From positions 75,383,184-75,447,183 of the forward strand of contig NC_067472.1 of assembly GCF_947179515.1 (NCBI RefSeq): DNA of 64,000 nt, written 5' to 3'. Made by a program: the position numbers and the translations under genes. The DNA comes from Apodemus sylvaticus. Its lineage: Eukaryota > Chordata > Mammalia > Rodentia > Muridae. The notes under the pieces were generated by a model that was not told the DNA's origin, did not search any database, and saw only the letters and a list, made by a program, of their open reading frames with translations. Shown piece by piece: positions 63,779 to 64,000 of this stretch; within the stretch, counting starts at the first letter, position 1, and the number at the start of each line of letters is the position of its first letter.

Positions 63779-64000
63779 CTTTGCTTGATAAGATGCAAAA
63801 AAGGATGCTTGATTGTGTCCTGGGCTAGAGATGTGTAGCTTTCTACTTGCTTGGGATGATCTTGCTTGGAACCCATCACCACGCTATGAGGAGGTCAGTC
63901 CTGTGGAGAGGCACATGGCAGGAAAGTGAAATACTTCTGTTGATAGCCAGCATGGACCGCCAGTCACGTGAATTTCAGGATAAGACTATCATTTGGAACC

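Noticed and set aside
62304..63882. Possible active L1
   Set aside because: 5'-truncated, lacks ORF1, endonuclease and polymerase core, and has an internal stop and frame change.

Overview
This window is non-coding mammalian DNA from a murine rodent, most likely house mouse or a close relative. The evidence is the mix of interspersed repeats. There are many B1, B2, B3 and B4 SINEs, rodent ERVL-MaLR solo LTRs of MT type, 5'-truncated mouse-type L1 copies, long CA/GA/GAAA microsatellites, and an older layer of MIR, L2, ancient L1M, MLT1, MLT2 and hAT relics. ID-type SINEs are few, which argues against rat. I see no convincing protein-coding exon, tRNA, rRNA, CpG island or promoter. Family names below are from memory of consensus sequences, without a RepeatMasker run, and element borders are good to roughly 5-20 bp unless a target-site duplication (TSD) is stated.

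Layout. 1-10 kb: unique DNA with B1/B2/B3/B4 insertions and several long simple repeats, including a B1 whose tail became a 172-bp purine tract and another B1 whose tail is a G-quadruplex-like tract. 9.6-10.7 kb: an MT LTR, then an ancient L1M carrying a ten-copy 30-bp minisatellite. 11-29 kb: mostly unique DNA with MIR, L2, MaLR/ERVL LTRs and two URR1-type hAT relics. 30-36.6 kb: a stack of LTR, L2, B1, B4 and MLT1 pieces. 36.6-38.5 kb: about 1.8 kb I cannot assign, with a T41 tract. 38.5-48.6 kb: dense SINE, LTR and old L1 mosaic. 48.6-53.3 kb: the most repeat-poor block, with stretches that look like conserved non-coding DNA. 54-64 kb: B4/B3/B2 SINEs, two 5'-truncated L1 copies in the same orientation with broken ORF2, and a five-copy 37-bp minisatellite.

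Nothing here works as a gene system. The interest lies in insertion history (nested elements with readable TSDs), in tandem repeats born inside or beside transposons, in sequences prone to non-B DNA, and in repeat-free islands that may be regulatory. All open reading frames over 60 codons look like chance, microsatellite translation, or L1 ORF2 debris.
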